Assembly: GCA_022822575.1 (NCBI GenBank) | Contig: JAJEBJ010000094.1 | Span: forward strand, 1 to 28,444 | Reading direction: 5' to 3' | DNA length: 28,444 nt | From: Alphaproteobacteria bacterium | Lineage (GTDB): Bacteria; Pseudomonadota; Alphaproteobacteria; SP197 | Shown: in pieces, positions 1 through 8,252 of the stretch | How the letters are laid out: each line of letters begins with the position of its first letter | Numbering within the stretch: the stretch's first letter is position 1 | The notes under the pieces: model-generated | The model's input: the letters and a program-made list of their open reading frames with translations, nothing else | The model's database searches: none | Told to the model about the DNA's origin: nothing | Translations under genes and position numbers: made by a program

Positions 1-1028
1 TCCCCATCCGTTGCACGCAAAACGCCACGATCGGGGTCGAGTGGAGCCGCGGCTGGCATCCTGAAGTCTTTGCGCCAGCGGGTTCCCGGGATCGTGTTCT
101 GGTTGTCGGCGCTGGGCCCGCCGGGATGGAGTGCGCGCTGACGCTCGGTCGACGCGGCTACGAAGTTTCCCTTGCCGAATCCGGCACAGTGCTGGGAGGA
201 CGGGTCGCCCGTGAGCGGTTGCTTCCGGGGCTCGCTTCCTGGGGACGGGTCGCCGACTATCGTGAACTGCAACTCGGCCGCCTCCCCAATGCCGAAGTCT
301 ATCTCGACAGCGCGCTGACGGTCGAACATGTCCTGGAGTTCGGGGCACCCCGGGTGGTCGTTGCCACAGGTGCTGTCTGGCGACGCGATGGCACGGGACG
401 ACAGAGTCATCATCCGTCCGATGGCTGGGACCAGCCTCACGTCTACAGCGCGGACGATGTGATCGACGGTGCGGAGATCCCGGGCCCGGTTGTGATCTAC
501 GACGACGACCACTACTACATGGGGAGTGTACTGGCTGAGCTGCTTTCCACTGCCGGTCGGGACGTACATATCGTGACGCCCGCGGGCGAGGCAGCCGCAT
601 GGACCCGCTTCACGCTGGAATGGTCGCACGTGCAAGCGCAATTGGCGCACCGCGGGACAACTGTCACGGGTTTCCATACGATCGCAGCTGTCGGTCCCGA
701 CAACGTTGTTGCGCGTCATCTGTTTTCCGGCAAGGAGACAACGTTGCCCTGCGCCTCGGTCGTCATGGTGGCGGGACGAACACCACGCGACGAACTCGGT
801 GTGGCGCTCTCGCAAGCCCGAGAGGCACTCGAAGATGCCGGCGTCCGAACGATCGATTCAATCGGAGACTGTGTCATGCCCAGTGCGATCGTGCAGGCGG
901 TTTTTGATGGGCACCGCTATGCGCGCGACCTCGACCACGAACCCGCCCATGGGCCGCGCTATCGAGTTGAACCTGTCCCTCTGGCCGATGGCGATGTACA
1001 GGGTTCGCACGTCTACTTCTACACATGA
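1..1028 (+). CDS. Trimethylamine/dimethylamine dehydrogenase-type flavoprotein, C-terminal half (5' end outside window)
   Basis: The reading frame is open from base 3 and has no start in the window, so about 341 C-terminal residues are visible. The first residues read IRCTQNATIGVEWSRGWHPE, which matches the segment holding the last [4Fe-4S] cysteine of the TMADH/DMADH family. A dinucleotide-binding motif VLVVGAGPAG follows at about 96–125, then LGGRV. A second nucleotide-binding-like region carries YDDDHYYMGSVLAE near 499–540, typical of this family. Family members have an N-terminal FMN TIM barrel (outside this window) and demethylate or deaminate small N-methyl amines or N-methylproline, passing electrons to ETF. 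The substrate cannot be read here. Its neighbours are an XRE-cupin regulator and, further on, Rieske oxygenases, so an N-demethylation role is plausible. Other members of the old-yellow-enzyme/2,4-dienoyl-CoA reductase superfamily remain possible. Confidence 0.85.
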   Translation, partial: PIRCTQNATIGVEWSRGWHPEVFAPAGSRDRVLVVGAGPAGMECALTLGRRGYEVSLAESGTVLGGRVARERLLPGLASWGRVADYRELQLGRLPNAEVYLDSALTVEHVLEFGAPRVVVATGAVWRRDGTGRQSHHPSDGWDQPHVYSADDVIDGAEIPGPVVIYDDDHYYMGSVLAELLSTAGRDVHIVTPAGEAAAWTRFTLEWSHVQAQLAHRGTTVTGFHTIAAVGPDNVVARHLFSGKETTLPCASVVMVAGRTPRDELGVALSQAREALEDAGVRTIDSIGDCVMPSAIVQAVFDGHRYARDLDHEPAHGPRYRVEPVPLADGDVQGSHVYFYT

Positions 1029-1099
1029 ACGTCGTCGTGCGTCTTGCGATCCTGATACATTCCCCACGTGCGATTGGGCGGGTTCGATAGGGACCTTTG

Positions 1100-1771
1100 A
1101 TGAGAAGGACGACAACCGAGATGGCGACACGGGCCAAGCCTGGGAAGGCGGCGAGAAAGGGAACGAAGGTCAACGTTGCGTTGGGTCGGGAAATCCGCCA
1201 GCTCCGCAAGGCTAAAGGCATCTCGCTCACCGAATTCGCGAAGCTGACGGATCGATCGATCGGGTTTCTGAGCAGCATCGAGAGGGGCCTGGTGCGGCCC
1301 TCAATCTCGACGTTGCAGGTCATCTCCGAGATTCTCGGCATGCAGGTCGGCTGGTTCTTTCCCGAGCAAAGCGATGCACCGGGCCGTGAATCACGGATCA
1401 TCGTGCGCCGCGACCGTGGTCGCAGGCTGGCTTATGCGAATGTAGGCAGAGACGGCCAGCTCGGATCGACAGATTATCTCGGCACGGAGGACTATCTGCT
1501 GTCGCCGGATCTTGAGGGCGACATGATCTGCGGTCTGACGCGTATGGCGGCGGGCAGTTCCCAGGGCGATGAACCACTGGCCTACGAGGGCGAAACCGTG
1601 CTGCACGTACTGGAAGGTAGGATCGAGCTTGAACTCTCCGGAGAGCTCTTCGTGCTCGAAACGGGCGATACCGCGCAGTTTCGCACGAGCGAACCGCACC
1701 GCTGGAGCAACATCGGCGACGGTCAGGCCGTTCTCTTCTGGACGCTTACTCCGGTGATCCTTCACTTCTGA
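1100..1771 (+). CDS. XRE-family transcriptional regulator with C-terminal cupin sensor domain
   Basis: This is a protein of about 223 residues. A basic N-terminal tail precedes a helix-turn-helix of the XRE/Cro type at about residues 28–85 (GREIRQLRKAKGISLTEFA, then SSIERGLVRPSISTL). A cupin fold follows at about 150–220 (GETVLHVLEGRIELELSGE, LETGDTAQF, HRWSN). This architecture is known from regulators such as PuuR and SutR, where the cupin senses a small metabolite. The ATG at 1100 follows AGGGA with usable spacing; a TTG at 1097 and an ATG at 1121 are alternatives. It sits inside the catabolic island between the flavoprotein and the MDR gene, so it likely controls these genes in response to their substrate (inference). 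Confidence 0.88.
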   Translation: MRRTTTEMATRAKPGKAARKGTKVNVALGREIRQLRKAKGISLTEFAKLTDRSIGFLSSIERGLVRPSISTLQVISEILGMQVGWFFPEQSDAPGRESRIIVRRDRGRRLAYANVGRDGQLGSTDYLGTEDYLLSPDLEGDMICGLTRMAAGSSQGDEPLAYEGETVLHVLEGRIELELSGELFVLETGDTAQFRTSEPHRWSNIGDGQAVLFWTLTPVILHF

Positions 1772-1871
1772 ACCAGTGGGATGCGTCACATCGAACGAGT
1801 TCACGGCATGTCCTGAAAGAGTTTCGTGGCCATTTCTGGCGTGGTTGGCATCATTGGAGTTGTGAGGATGC

Positions 1872-2894
1872 ATGCAAGCGGCACGACTGAAAGAAGGTGA
1901 AACCGGACTCAGCGTTGAGGAGGTACCGGACCCACAACCAGTACCCGGAGCCGCGGTGGTTCGGCTTGAAGCCAGCTTCGTTGCTCCGTTCTTCAAGGAA
2001 CTTGTGACCACCAACCGCTGGAAGACGCCGCGGCGACCGTTCACACCGGGACAGGATGCAATAGGCATTGTCGAGACCGTCGGAGATGGCGTTCTCGGCC
2101 ATACTCCAGGCGATCGCGTCTATTGCGACACTCTTCTGCGTGGTCATGGTCTCAGTGATGAGGGGCACTGTTTCATTGGCGCCTTTGCAACAGGAGCCTC
2201 GGGCCTTCGCCTGCAGCAAGACTGGCCCGACGGCACGTTCGCTGAACGGGTTGTTCTGCCAGCTGAGTGTCTCATTCCGATCCTGCCGGAAGTCGATGCA
2301 GATCCCGCGATTCTCTGCCGGCTCGGTTGGTTGGGCACCGCCTGGGGCGCACTGGAGCGAGCACAATTGCAGCCCGGCGAGCGCGTTGCCATCAATGGTG
2401 CGACCGGTCTGATCGGCACGAGCACCGTGCTGGCAGCGCTCGCCATGGGAGCGGGTTCGGTGCTCGTCATCGGACGACGGCGCGCCATCCTGCATGAACT
2501 CGCAAGGCACGACCACCGCGTCGCGATCGATGACGGGCACATCCAGCGGGACGTCGATGTCGTGGTGGATTGTGTCGAAGCCAATGATCCAAGCTCTACC
2601 GAACGCGCTATCGGCATGCTCCGACGAGGCGGTCGCGCGGCCATCATCGGGGGAGTCGATGCGTCAATTTCGCTCGATTACGGTTGGTTCATCGGCAGGG
2701 AAGCCACAGTCACGGGGTCGATGTGGCTACCACGTGAGCACTGGCGGCGTCTTCTGTCACAAATCGTCTCCGGAGGTCTTGATCTGTCGCCGTTACGCTG
2801 CCGCCAGTTCACGCTTCACGAGATGAACGAAGCAATCGTTGCGGCCGTCTCCGAAGCTGGCGGTTTCGAGCATGTCGCCATCGTCCATTTCTGA
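1872..2894 (+). CDS. MDR-superfamily (alcohol dehydrogenase/quinone oxidoreductase-like) NAD(P)H-dependent oxidoreductase
   Basis: The 340-residue product has the two-domain layout of medium-chain dehydrogenases/reductases. A GroES-like N-terminal half contains PGQDAIGIVETVGDGV and GDRVYC. The Rossmann half follows, with GERVAINGATGLIGTSTV at about residues 170–187 and RRGGRAAIIGG later. The usual catalytic-zinc cysteine and histidine of alcohol dehydrogenases are not evident: the PGQD motif has D where zinc enzymes have HE. It is therefore more like the quinone oxidoreductase/enoyl reductase branch. It follows the regulator by 100 bases on the same strand. The substrate is unknown; a redox step on an intermediate of the surrounding pathway is inferred. 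Confidence 0.82.
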   Translation: MQAARLKEGETGLSVEEVPDPQPVPGAAVVRLEASFVAPFFKELVTTNRWKTPRRPFTPGQDAIGIVETVGDGVLGHTPGDRVYCDTLLRGHGLSDEGHCFIGAFATGASGLRLQQDWPDGTFAERVVLPAECLIPILPEVDADPAILCRLGWLGTAWGALERAQLQPGERVAINGATGLIGTSTVLAALAMGAGSVLVIGRRRAILHELARHDHRVAIDDGHIQRDVDVVVDCVEANDPSSTERAIGMLRRGGRAAIIGGVDASISLDYGWFIGREATVTGSMWLPREHWRRLLSQIVSGGLDLSPLRCRQFTLHEMNEAIVAAVSEAGGFEHVAIVHF

Positions 2895-2980
2895 CGCAAC
2901 CTGAGATCGTAGCGAATGCGACCACCAGAAACTCCGTGTCTCTCATCAATCGAGGCAGGCATGGTAACCACGCGGGATTG

Positions 2981-3296
2981 AACATGTCGCGAGGAGACCT
3001 GTCTTGAGGTTCAACCCGAAGCAGTCCCCTGGCCGGCCGTCGAAGATGGAGGCGGCGTGTTGACCAAGGGCGAATGAAAGGCTGATCCTGGCAAGATGTG
3101 GATCCGGGACGATACGTTCGACGCTGTCCATTTCGTCAAGAGCGGGCCGATTGAATTGTCCGGTGACGACGTCAGCGTCGGGCAGTTCGGCCCGCACAAT
3201 AGCGCCTGTCTGCCTGGTGGCCTGTGTGGCGAGTTTCACATCGTCGAACCGGTCCGCAAGGCTTGCGTGCTGTTCCCCACGGGCGATCCTGCCTGA
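2981..3296 (+). pseudogene. Possible relic of a small sensor domain (cyclic-nucleotide-binding/cupin-like)
   Basis: The 439-base gap 2895–3333 has no convincing intact gene. In one plus frame the translation is open from 2982 to 3296 except for a single TGA at 3075–3077. The downstream part reads DTFDAVHFVKSGPIELSGDD, then VSVGQFGPHNS. This resembles the beta-roll of cNMP-binding or cupin domains (D-AVYFVxSGxxEL). No start with a ribosome site is seen and the in-frame stop breaks it, so a decayed gene or chance resemblance are both possible. An opposing 140-codon frame at 2946–3368 runs into the next gene's start and shows no recognisable family. Confidence 0.25.
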
Positions 3297-3333
3297 GCAC
3301 CATCCATCGCCGAGAAAGAAGGCAAACGACATC

Positions 3334-4974
3334 ATGAAAGTCTCCCAGGCCATTGCCAGGATGCTCAAGCAGGAGCAGGTCGATACCCTGTTCGCCTACC
3401 CGGTCAATCCGATCATCGATGCCTGTGCCGCCGAGGACATTCGCACGGTGATCGTGCGGCAGGAGCGCACCGGTCTGCATATGGCCGACTCGGTTGGCCG
3501 GCTGAGTTCGGGAAGCCGGGTGGGTGTCTTCACCATGCAATACGGTCCCGGCGTGGAGAATTCCTTCGGCGGCATCGCTCAGTCCTTCAGCGAATCCGTG
3601 CCGCTCGTGGTGTTGCCGTCCGGATATTCTCGCTCTCAAACGAACGTGCGACCGAGCTTCAGTGCGCTCGTGAACTTCCAGAACATTGCAAAATCGGTCG
3701 AGCAGGTGACGCTTGCTTCCGAAGTCCCCCATGCCATCCGCCGGGCCTTCACCCAGGCCCGCAACGGCCGTCCGGGCCCCTGCGTGGTCGAGTTCCCGAT
3801 GGACATCTACGACGAGGAAATCCCCGACACTCTTGTCTATTCGACCTCGATCACTGCGTGCAGTGCACCGGAGCCGGGGGCCGTACACGATGCGGCAAAG
3901 CTGCTGGTCGAGGCCAGGCTGCCGTTGCTTTACGCGGGCCAGGGCGTTCACTACGCCATGGCCTGGAACGAGTTGCGCGAACTGGCCGAACTGCTGGAGG
4001 CGCCGGTCACCACCAGCATCGAGGGAAAGAGCGCCTTCCCCGAAACGCATCCGTTGTCCCTGCAGTCGGGCGGACGCGCCTATTCGGGCGAACTCGATCA
4101 ATTCCTGCACAAGGCCGATGTCGTATTCGGTATCGGCGCGAGCTTCACGCGCACGCCCTATGGCATCCCTTGGCACAGGTATCTCAAAGGGCAGACTGTC
4201 ATCCAGGGAACCGTTGACACCGCCGACCTGCACAAGGACATCTGCGTCGATCTTGCACTCGTTGGCGACGCCCGTCTGACGCTCGGCATGCTGGTGGAGG
4301 AAGTGAGACGCCTGATCGGCAAACCGCGCGGGCGGGCGATTAAACTCGCCAAAGAGATCGATAGGCTCCACGCCGCGTGGATCAGCACATGGCGCCACAA
4401 GCTGGAATGCCCTGACGCGCCCATCAACCCCTATCGGGTGATCTGGGAGCTTTCTCAAGCCGTGGACATGAAGAACACCATCATCACCCATGACGCCGGA
4501 AGCCCGCGCGACCAGTTGACACCCTTCTGGCGCACAGAGGCGCCGCTCAGCTACATCGGTTGGGGCAAGACAACACAGCTCGGCTACGGCCTCGGTCTTG
4601 CCATGGGCGCGAAGCTCGCTCATCCCGACAAGCTGTGCGTCAACTGGTGGGGCGACGCTGCAATCGGTTTCACGGGTATGGACTTCGAGACCGCCGTGCG
4701 CGAGCGCATCCCGATCCTGTCTGTGTTGTCGAACAATTTCTGCATGGCGATCGAACTCGACGTCATGAAGGTCTCGACAGAGAAGTACCGCAGCACCGAC
4801 ATTTCGGGCGATTACGCCGCCTTCGCCCGCGCGATGGGAGGTTACGGAGAACGGATCACCGATCCCGCGGAGATCGTGCCCGCCATCCGCCGCGGCATCG
4901 CGAAAACCGAGGAGGGCATTCCGGCGCTCCTCGAGTTCATCACGTCCAAGGAAGAAGATATTTCGACGTTCTGA
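3334..4974 (+). CDS. Thiamine-diphosphate-dependent enzyme, acetolactate synthase/decarboxylase-like
   Basis: The product of 546 residues has the three-domain layout of the ThDP family. The N-terminal pyrimidine-binding domain carries the likely activating glutamate in VRQERTG (E44), and a central domain lies at about 190–330. The C-terminal domain carries the metal/diphosphate motif GDA at about 440 to NN at 467–468. The first ATG of the family-like sequence (MKVSQAIARML) is at 3334; an open extension upstream to 3151 has no family resemblance. Relatives decarboxylate 2-oxo acids or join them to acceptors; the true substrate is not readable. No regulatory small subunit is adjacent, which argues against a biosynthetic acetolactate synthase. 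It probably handles a 2-oxo acid intermediate of the island's pathway (inference). Confidence 0.85.
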   Translation: MKVSQAIARMLKQEQVDTLFAYPVNPIIDACAAEDIRTVIVRQERTGLHMADSVGRLSSGSRVGVFTMQYGPGVENSFGGIAQSFSESVPLVVLPSGYSRSQTNVRPSFSALVNFQNIAKSVEQVTLASEVPHAIRRAFTQARNGRPGPCVVEFPMDIYDEEIPDTLVYSTSITACSAPEPGAVHDAAKLLVEARLPLLYAGQGVHYAMAWNELRELAELLEAPVTTSIEGKSAFPETHPLSLQSGGRAYSGELDQFLHKADVVFGIGASFTRTPYGIPWHRYLKGQTVIQGTVDTADLHKDICVDLALVGDARLTLGMLVEEVRRLIGKPRGRAIKLAKEIDRLHAAWISTWRHKLECPDAPINPYRVIWELSQAVDMKNTIITHDAGSPRDQLTPFWRTEAPLSYIGWGKTTQLGYGLGLAMGAKLAHPDKLCVNWWGDAAIGFTGMDFETAVRERIPILSVLSNNFCMAIELDVMKVSTEKYRSTDISGDYAAFARAMGGYGERITDPAEIVPAIRRGIAKTEEGIPALLEFITSKEEDISTF

Positions 4975-5244
4975 ACCAACGGGCGATGCAGTCCACGGAG
5001 CATGGTGGCCATTCCGGGCGCCGAAGACCAGATGGCATGTCAGGCCGCGACCGGAGAGGTCGCTGGCGTGGCTCTCGACGTCACGGTCCCCGAGCCGCTT
5101 GCGGCAGGCGAGCCGTTGCTTGATGTGCCACATGTGTTCGGCAAGGGGACGATCGAAATGTGGGTCCTGGTGGTCGGGTTCGCCGTCACCAGTCTGTTCG
5201 AGAGCCTGCCGGCCTTGGCCCGTCAACTTCACCGATACTCCACA
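4975..5244 (+). pseudogene. Remnant of a D-2-hydroxyacid dehydrogenase C-terminal segment
   Basis: Directly after the stop of the ThDP enzyme, the same frame stays open to 5307. At 5053–5136 it reads GEVAGVALDVTVPEPLAAGE, then PLLDVPHV. This is the hallmark C-terminal stretch of NAD-dependent D-2-hydroxyacid dehydrogenases (G-x-[IL]-AG-A-LDV-x-x-xEPL-P-x-x-PL-D-x-PNV). The expected continuation with the catalytic-histidine segment (xTPHxAG) and the NAD-binding domain are absent, so this looks like a short fragment left after deletion. The frame runs into the convergent end of the Rieske gene. An ATG at 5002 exists, but a functional product is unlikely. Confidence 0.4.
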
Positions 5245-6402
5245 TCAGCCCAGACGCTCACGAACCCGTTCGGCCAGTTCGAAGGTGGCCTTGTCCCAGA
5301 AGGGTGACAGCACGCCACCGGTGAAACCTTCCGAGGCCCTCCCGCGTTGGAGCGCTTCACAGACGGGAATATCCTCGGCAAGCACGTCGGTGAAGGTCTT
5401 GAAAGCCTGCCGGCGGCCCTCCTCGAATGCGTCGTCATGGGCGGCATCGCCGACGAAGTAGAACTGTAAACGCTCGCGGGTGCGCTCATAGCTCTCGGGG
5501 ATGAGCTGGATAATCAGCAGCTGATCCGGATAGATCTGCCCCATCACATTCGGGAAGAGATAGAACCAGGGGGCCTCCTGGCTCGCCTTGGCCGAGAGGC
5601 CGGGAAAGTGAGGCATCCCCAGGCCGCGCCCCTCTTCGGGATCCGAAAAACTGTAGCAGCCGAAGAAGAGTTGGCCAAAGGCCTCCGTGCAGGGCCGGGT
5701 GGCTTGGTCGGCGAACTTGTTGAGAGCCGGGTGGACGCCGAAGATGTGCAGGGCATCGATGTGATTCTCGGCTATCAGCTTCCAGTTCGATGCAATGTCG
5801 TAGTCGACGTCATGTGACCAATTGAGCGAGTTGAGATCGTAGTGCGAGAGACGGTCGGCGAGCGGACTGAGGAAGTCGGCAAGAGGCTCCGCCCTGCCGT
5901 CAAGGTTGACGAACACAAGATCGTACCAGCTGTCACATCGAATCGCTTCGAGGCGGACATCGTCGCGCCCATTCTCCGAAATGTCGTGCTGGCCGCCACC
6001 GAAGAAGTGGGGACGGCTTCGCACCCTGCCTTCCAGGTCATAGGACCAGAGATGATAGGGGCAGGTGATGAATGCCTGCTTGCGGCAGGGCTTGTCGGCC
6101 AGAGGCATGCCTCGATGGATACAGACATTGTGAAACGCCCGGATCTCGCCGTCTCGACCCCGGACCAGGATCATCGGAATGCCGCCGATGGTGGCAGGGA
6201 GTATGTCGCCGGCATCGGGAACTTCGTGCGCGAAGCCGGCCAGCATCCACGTGGCACGGAAGATCTTGCGCACTTCCAGGTCGAAGACTTTCGCGCTGAC
6301 GTAGGCCTCGTTGCCCAGAGCCGTGCCGTCCAGTGCCGTCGCAGGCGATGAGTCTTCAGTCTTCGGGCTTTGAGCCATGATCCTTCGCTCGACTTCGGTC
6401 AT
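5245..6402 (-). CDS. Rieske [2Fe-2S] non-heme iron oxygenase, alpha subunit (first copy)
   Basis: The product has 385 residues. The Rieske ligands are C94-x-H96 (CIHRG) and C114-x2-H117 (CPYH). The mononuclear iron site is recognisable in NWKLIAENHIDALHIFGVHP: bridging D216, with H219 and H224 as ligands. The third carboxylate is probably in the AED segment before the CEALQRGR motif near the C-terminus. Single-component family members of this length include demethylating oxygenases for glycine betaine (GbcA), stachydrine (Stc2) and carnitine (CntA). They release formaldehyde using electrons from a separate reductase, which is not in this window. The ATG at 6402 is used; an in-frame ATG at 6378 preceded by AAGG is an alternative start. 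It is transcribed divergently from the solute-binding protein gene. Confidence 0.9.
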   Translation of the reverse strand: MTEVERRIMAQSPKTEDSSPATALDGTALGNEAYVSAKVFDLEVRKIFRATWMLAGFAHEVPDAGDILPATIGGIPMILVRGRDGEIRAFHNVCIHRGMPLADKPCRKQAFITCPYHLWSYDLEGRVRSRPHFFGGGQHDISENGRDDVRLEAIRCDSWYDLVFVNLDGRAEPLADFLSPLADRLSHYDLNSLNWSHDVDYDIASNWKLIAENHIDALHIFGVHPALNKFADQATRPCTEAFGQLFFGCYSFSDPEEGRGLGMPHFPGLSAKASQEAPWFYLFPNVMGQIYPDQLLIIQLIPESYERTRERLQFYFVGDAAHDDAFEEGRRQAFKTFTDVLAEDIPVCEALQRGRASEGFTGGVLSPFWDKATFELAERVRERLG

Positions 6403-6450
6403 TGTCGATCCCGTCCAGATCTGTCTGCGTGTGTGGCAGTACCGCCAATT

Positions 6451-6521
6451 CAGTAGATACTGTATTGTTGTTATTTCTGATTAACGAAATATTCTAGCAG
6501 AATTTCGCCCTTTACTGTATT
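6451..6521. promoter_or_regulatory. Divergent promoter region with repeated TACTGTATT candidate operator
   Basis: The 239-base gap between the divergent Rieske and binding-protein genes turns sharply AT-rich at about 6440–6530. It holds a 12-base palindrome CAGTAGATACTG at 6451–6462. The word TACTGTATT occurs at 6458–6466 and again at 6513–6521. The spacing of 55 bases is near five helical turns. Repeated palindromic half-sites between divergent genes are a usual sign of an operator, perhaps for the XRE-cupin regulator; this assignment is inference. Confidence 0.45.
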
Positions 6522-6628
6522 TTGATCCCGACTCGTCATGGATGACGGGTTGCGGAATGCGCGACGTCGCCGGGACATCCGGGAGCAGAGCGCAGGTGGC
6601 GATGCAAACCAGCGGCACAGCCGCGACC

Positions 6629-6635
6629 AAGGAGG
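6629..6635 (+). promoter_or_regulatory. Strong ribosome-binding site of the solute-binding protein gene
   Basis: AAGGAGG lies six bases before the ATG at 6642 and fixes that start. It is the strongest Shine-Dalgarno sequence noticed in the left island, consistent with high expression of a periplasmic binding protein. Confidence 0.7.
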
Positions 6636-6641
6636 ATAGCG

Positions 6642-8207
6642 ATGACAGACTGGACGAATGGTTGGACTCGGCGCCAATTCGGCGGAGGTCTTGCAGCTGC
6701 CGGAGCCACAGCGGGGATTCTTGCGGCGGCGGATCGACGAGCCGAAGCGCAGCAACCGATCAAAGGCGGACGACTCCGTGTTGGAGCGCAGGATATCAGC
6801 GCAACAGAGACGATCGATCCGGCGATATCGTTGAACAGTATCGACTACATCCGTATCAACCTGCTCTACAGCCGCCTCGTCAACTTCGTTCCAGGAATTG
6901 GACCTTCGCCGGTCCTGGCGACGGAATGGGAACCGAACGCAGACGCTACGCGGTGGGTTTTCAGGCTTCGCGAGGGCGTGGAATTTCACAATGGCAAGAC
7001 CCTCATCGCGGACGATGTCGTGCATTCGCTCCAACGTATCCAGGACCCCGACACAGCTTCTCCCGTCGCGGGACTGATCAGTGACGTGGCCTCCATCTCA
7101 GCCGACGGCGACAACACGGTCGTGCTGGATATGAGTGCGCCCAATGCCGACCTTCCGAACCTGTTGACGGAGTACCACTTCCTGATCGTCCCCGCGGATG
7201 CCAATGACTTTCCGGCCGATGCGGTCGGTACTGGCCCCTGGATGGTGCAGGACTTCGAGCCCGGACGGCCCTCGCTGTTTGTTCGCAACCAGAACTACTT
7301 CCGTGAAGGGTTGCCTTACATCGACGAGGTCGAGGTCACGGGTGTGCCCGACAACACGGCACGTTCCAATGCGTTGCTGGCCGGCGAACTCGATGTCATC
7401 GCTGAAATCGACCCGCGCCTCGTTGCGCAGTTCGAGGCGATCGAAGGAGTGACGGTCTTATCTGGTGCGAGCGGTTCGCACGTGGTCTATCCGATGATGT
7501 GCAACGAAGGCCTTTACGCTGACAACAACATGCGGCTTGCGGTCAAGCATGCGCTCGACCGGCAACGATACGTGGACATCGCCTATGGTGGTCACGGAAT
7601 TGTCGCGAATGACCATCCGATCGCACCCTTCGATCCCTATCACTGCAGCGACATTCCCCAGCGCGACGCCGATCCGGACAAGGTGAAGTACCATTTGCGT
7701 CAGGCCGGTCACGAGAACACGACGCTGACCCTGGAAACCTCGGATGCCGTCTATGGCGGTGTCGATTCGGCGGTGGTGATGGCCGAACTGATGAACGAGA
7801 CAGGTCTCAGTGTCTCCGTCGCGCGCAATCCCGCTGACGGATACTGGAGCGAGGTACCCGGCAAGAAGCCGTGGTTCGGCACCTACTACTTCGGACGCCC
7901 CTCGGCCAATGCCATGCTTTCGCTGGTCTATCTTTCGGACTCGGGGTGGAACGAACCGCAGTGGAAGAGCGAGCGTTTTGATGCAATCATCCACGAAGCT
8001 CGCGGCGTGACCGACGAAGGTCTGCTCAAGGAGCTCTATTGCGAAGCCCAGTGGATGCTCCACGACGAGGGACCGTCGTTGATGCCGATCTTCTACAACT
8101 GGCTCGACGGCTTGAGCAGCCGAGTTCAGGCCATGGAAGCCCATCCGCACGGGCCCCTGGGCCAGTTAAAATGGGACGAGGTCTGGCTTTCGGACGGTGA
8201 AGCCTGA
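6642..8207 (+). CDS. ABC transporter substrate-binding protein, family 5 (peptide/opine/nickel type), Tat-exported
   Basis: The 521-residue product starts with a twin-arginine signal (TRRQFGGGLAAAGATAGILAA, cleavage likely near AEAQ at about residue 36). The mature part has the family 5 pattern: KGGRLRVGAQD, WVFRLREGVEFHNGKTLIAD, DVVHSLQRIQDP and TGPWMVQDFEPG. Members bind oligopeptides, opines, glycosides or other small solutes in the periplasm and deliver them to a permease. No permease or ATPase gene is adjacent, so it is an orphan or works with components elsewhere. It lies between two Rieske oxygenase genes, and 45 bases separate its stop from the next start, suggesting one operon. It probably captures the substrate of the neighbouring oxygenases (inference). 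Confidence 0.9.
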   Translation: MTDWTNGWTRRQFGGGLAAAGATAGILAAADRRAEAQQPIKGGRLRVGAQDISATETIDPAISLNSIDYIRINLLYSRLVNFVPGIGPSPVLATEWEPNADATRWVFRLREGVEFHNGKTLIADDVVHSLQRIQDPDTASPVAGLISDVASISADGDNTVVLDMSAPNADLPNLLTEYHFLIVPADANDFPADAVGTGPWMVQDFEPGRPSLFVRNQNYFREGLPYIDEVEVTGVPDNTARSNALLAGELDVIAEIDPRLVAQFEAIEGVTVLSGASGSHVVYPMMCNEGLYADNNMRLAVKHALDRQRYVDIAYGGHGIVANDHPIAPFDPYHCSDIPQRDADPDKVKYHLRQAGHENTTLTLETSDAVYGGVDSAVVMAELMNETGLSVSVARNPADGYWSEVPGKKPWFGTYYFGRPSANAMLSLVYLSDSGWNEPQWKSERFDAIIHEARGVTDEGLLKELYCEAQWMLHDEGPSLMPIFYNWLDGLSSRVQAMEAHPHGPLGQLKWDEVWLSDGEA

Positions 8208-8252
8208 CGTCTCGCACGATCCTGATCAATGGTATCGAACTACGGAGGGCTC

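Noticed and set aside
3151..3333. N-terminal extension of the ThDP enzyme
   Set aside because: The extra 61 residues have no ThDP-family resemblance; the family sequence begins at the ATG at 3334.
3172..5232. A 686-codon open frame on the minus strand, opposite the ThDP enzyme
   Set aside because: It is the antisense shadow of a GC-rich gene, has low-complexity His/Arg/Asp-rich composition and no family motif, while the plus strand carries complete ThDP motifs.
7458..8150. A 230-codon minus-strand frame opposite the binding-protein gene
   Set aside because: Shadow frame; no start signal or recognisable domain, and the plus-strand product is clearly a family 5 binding protein.
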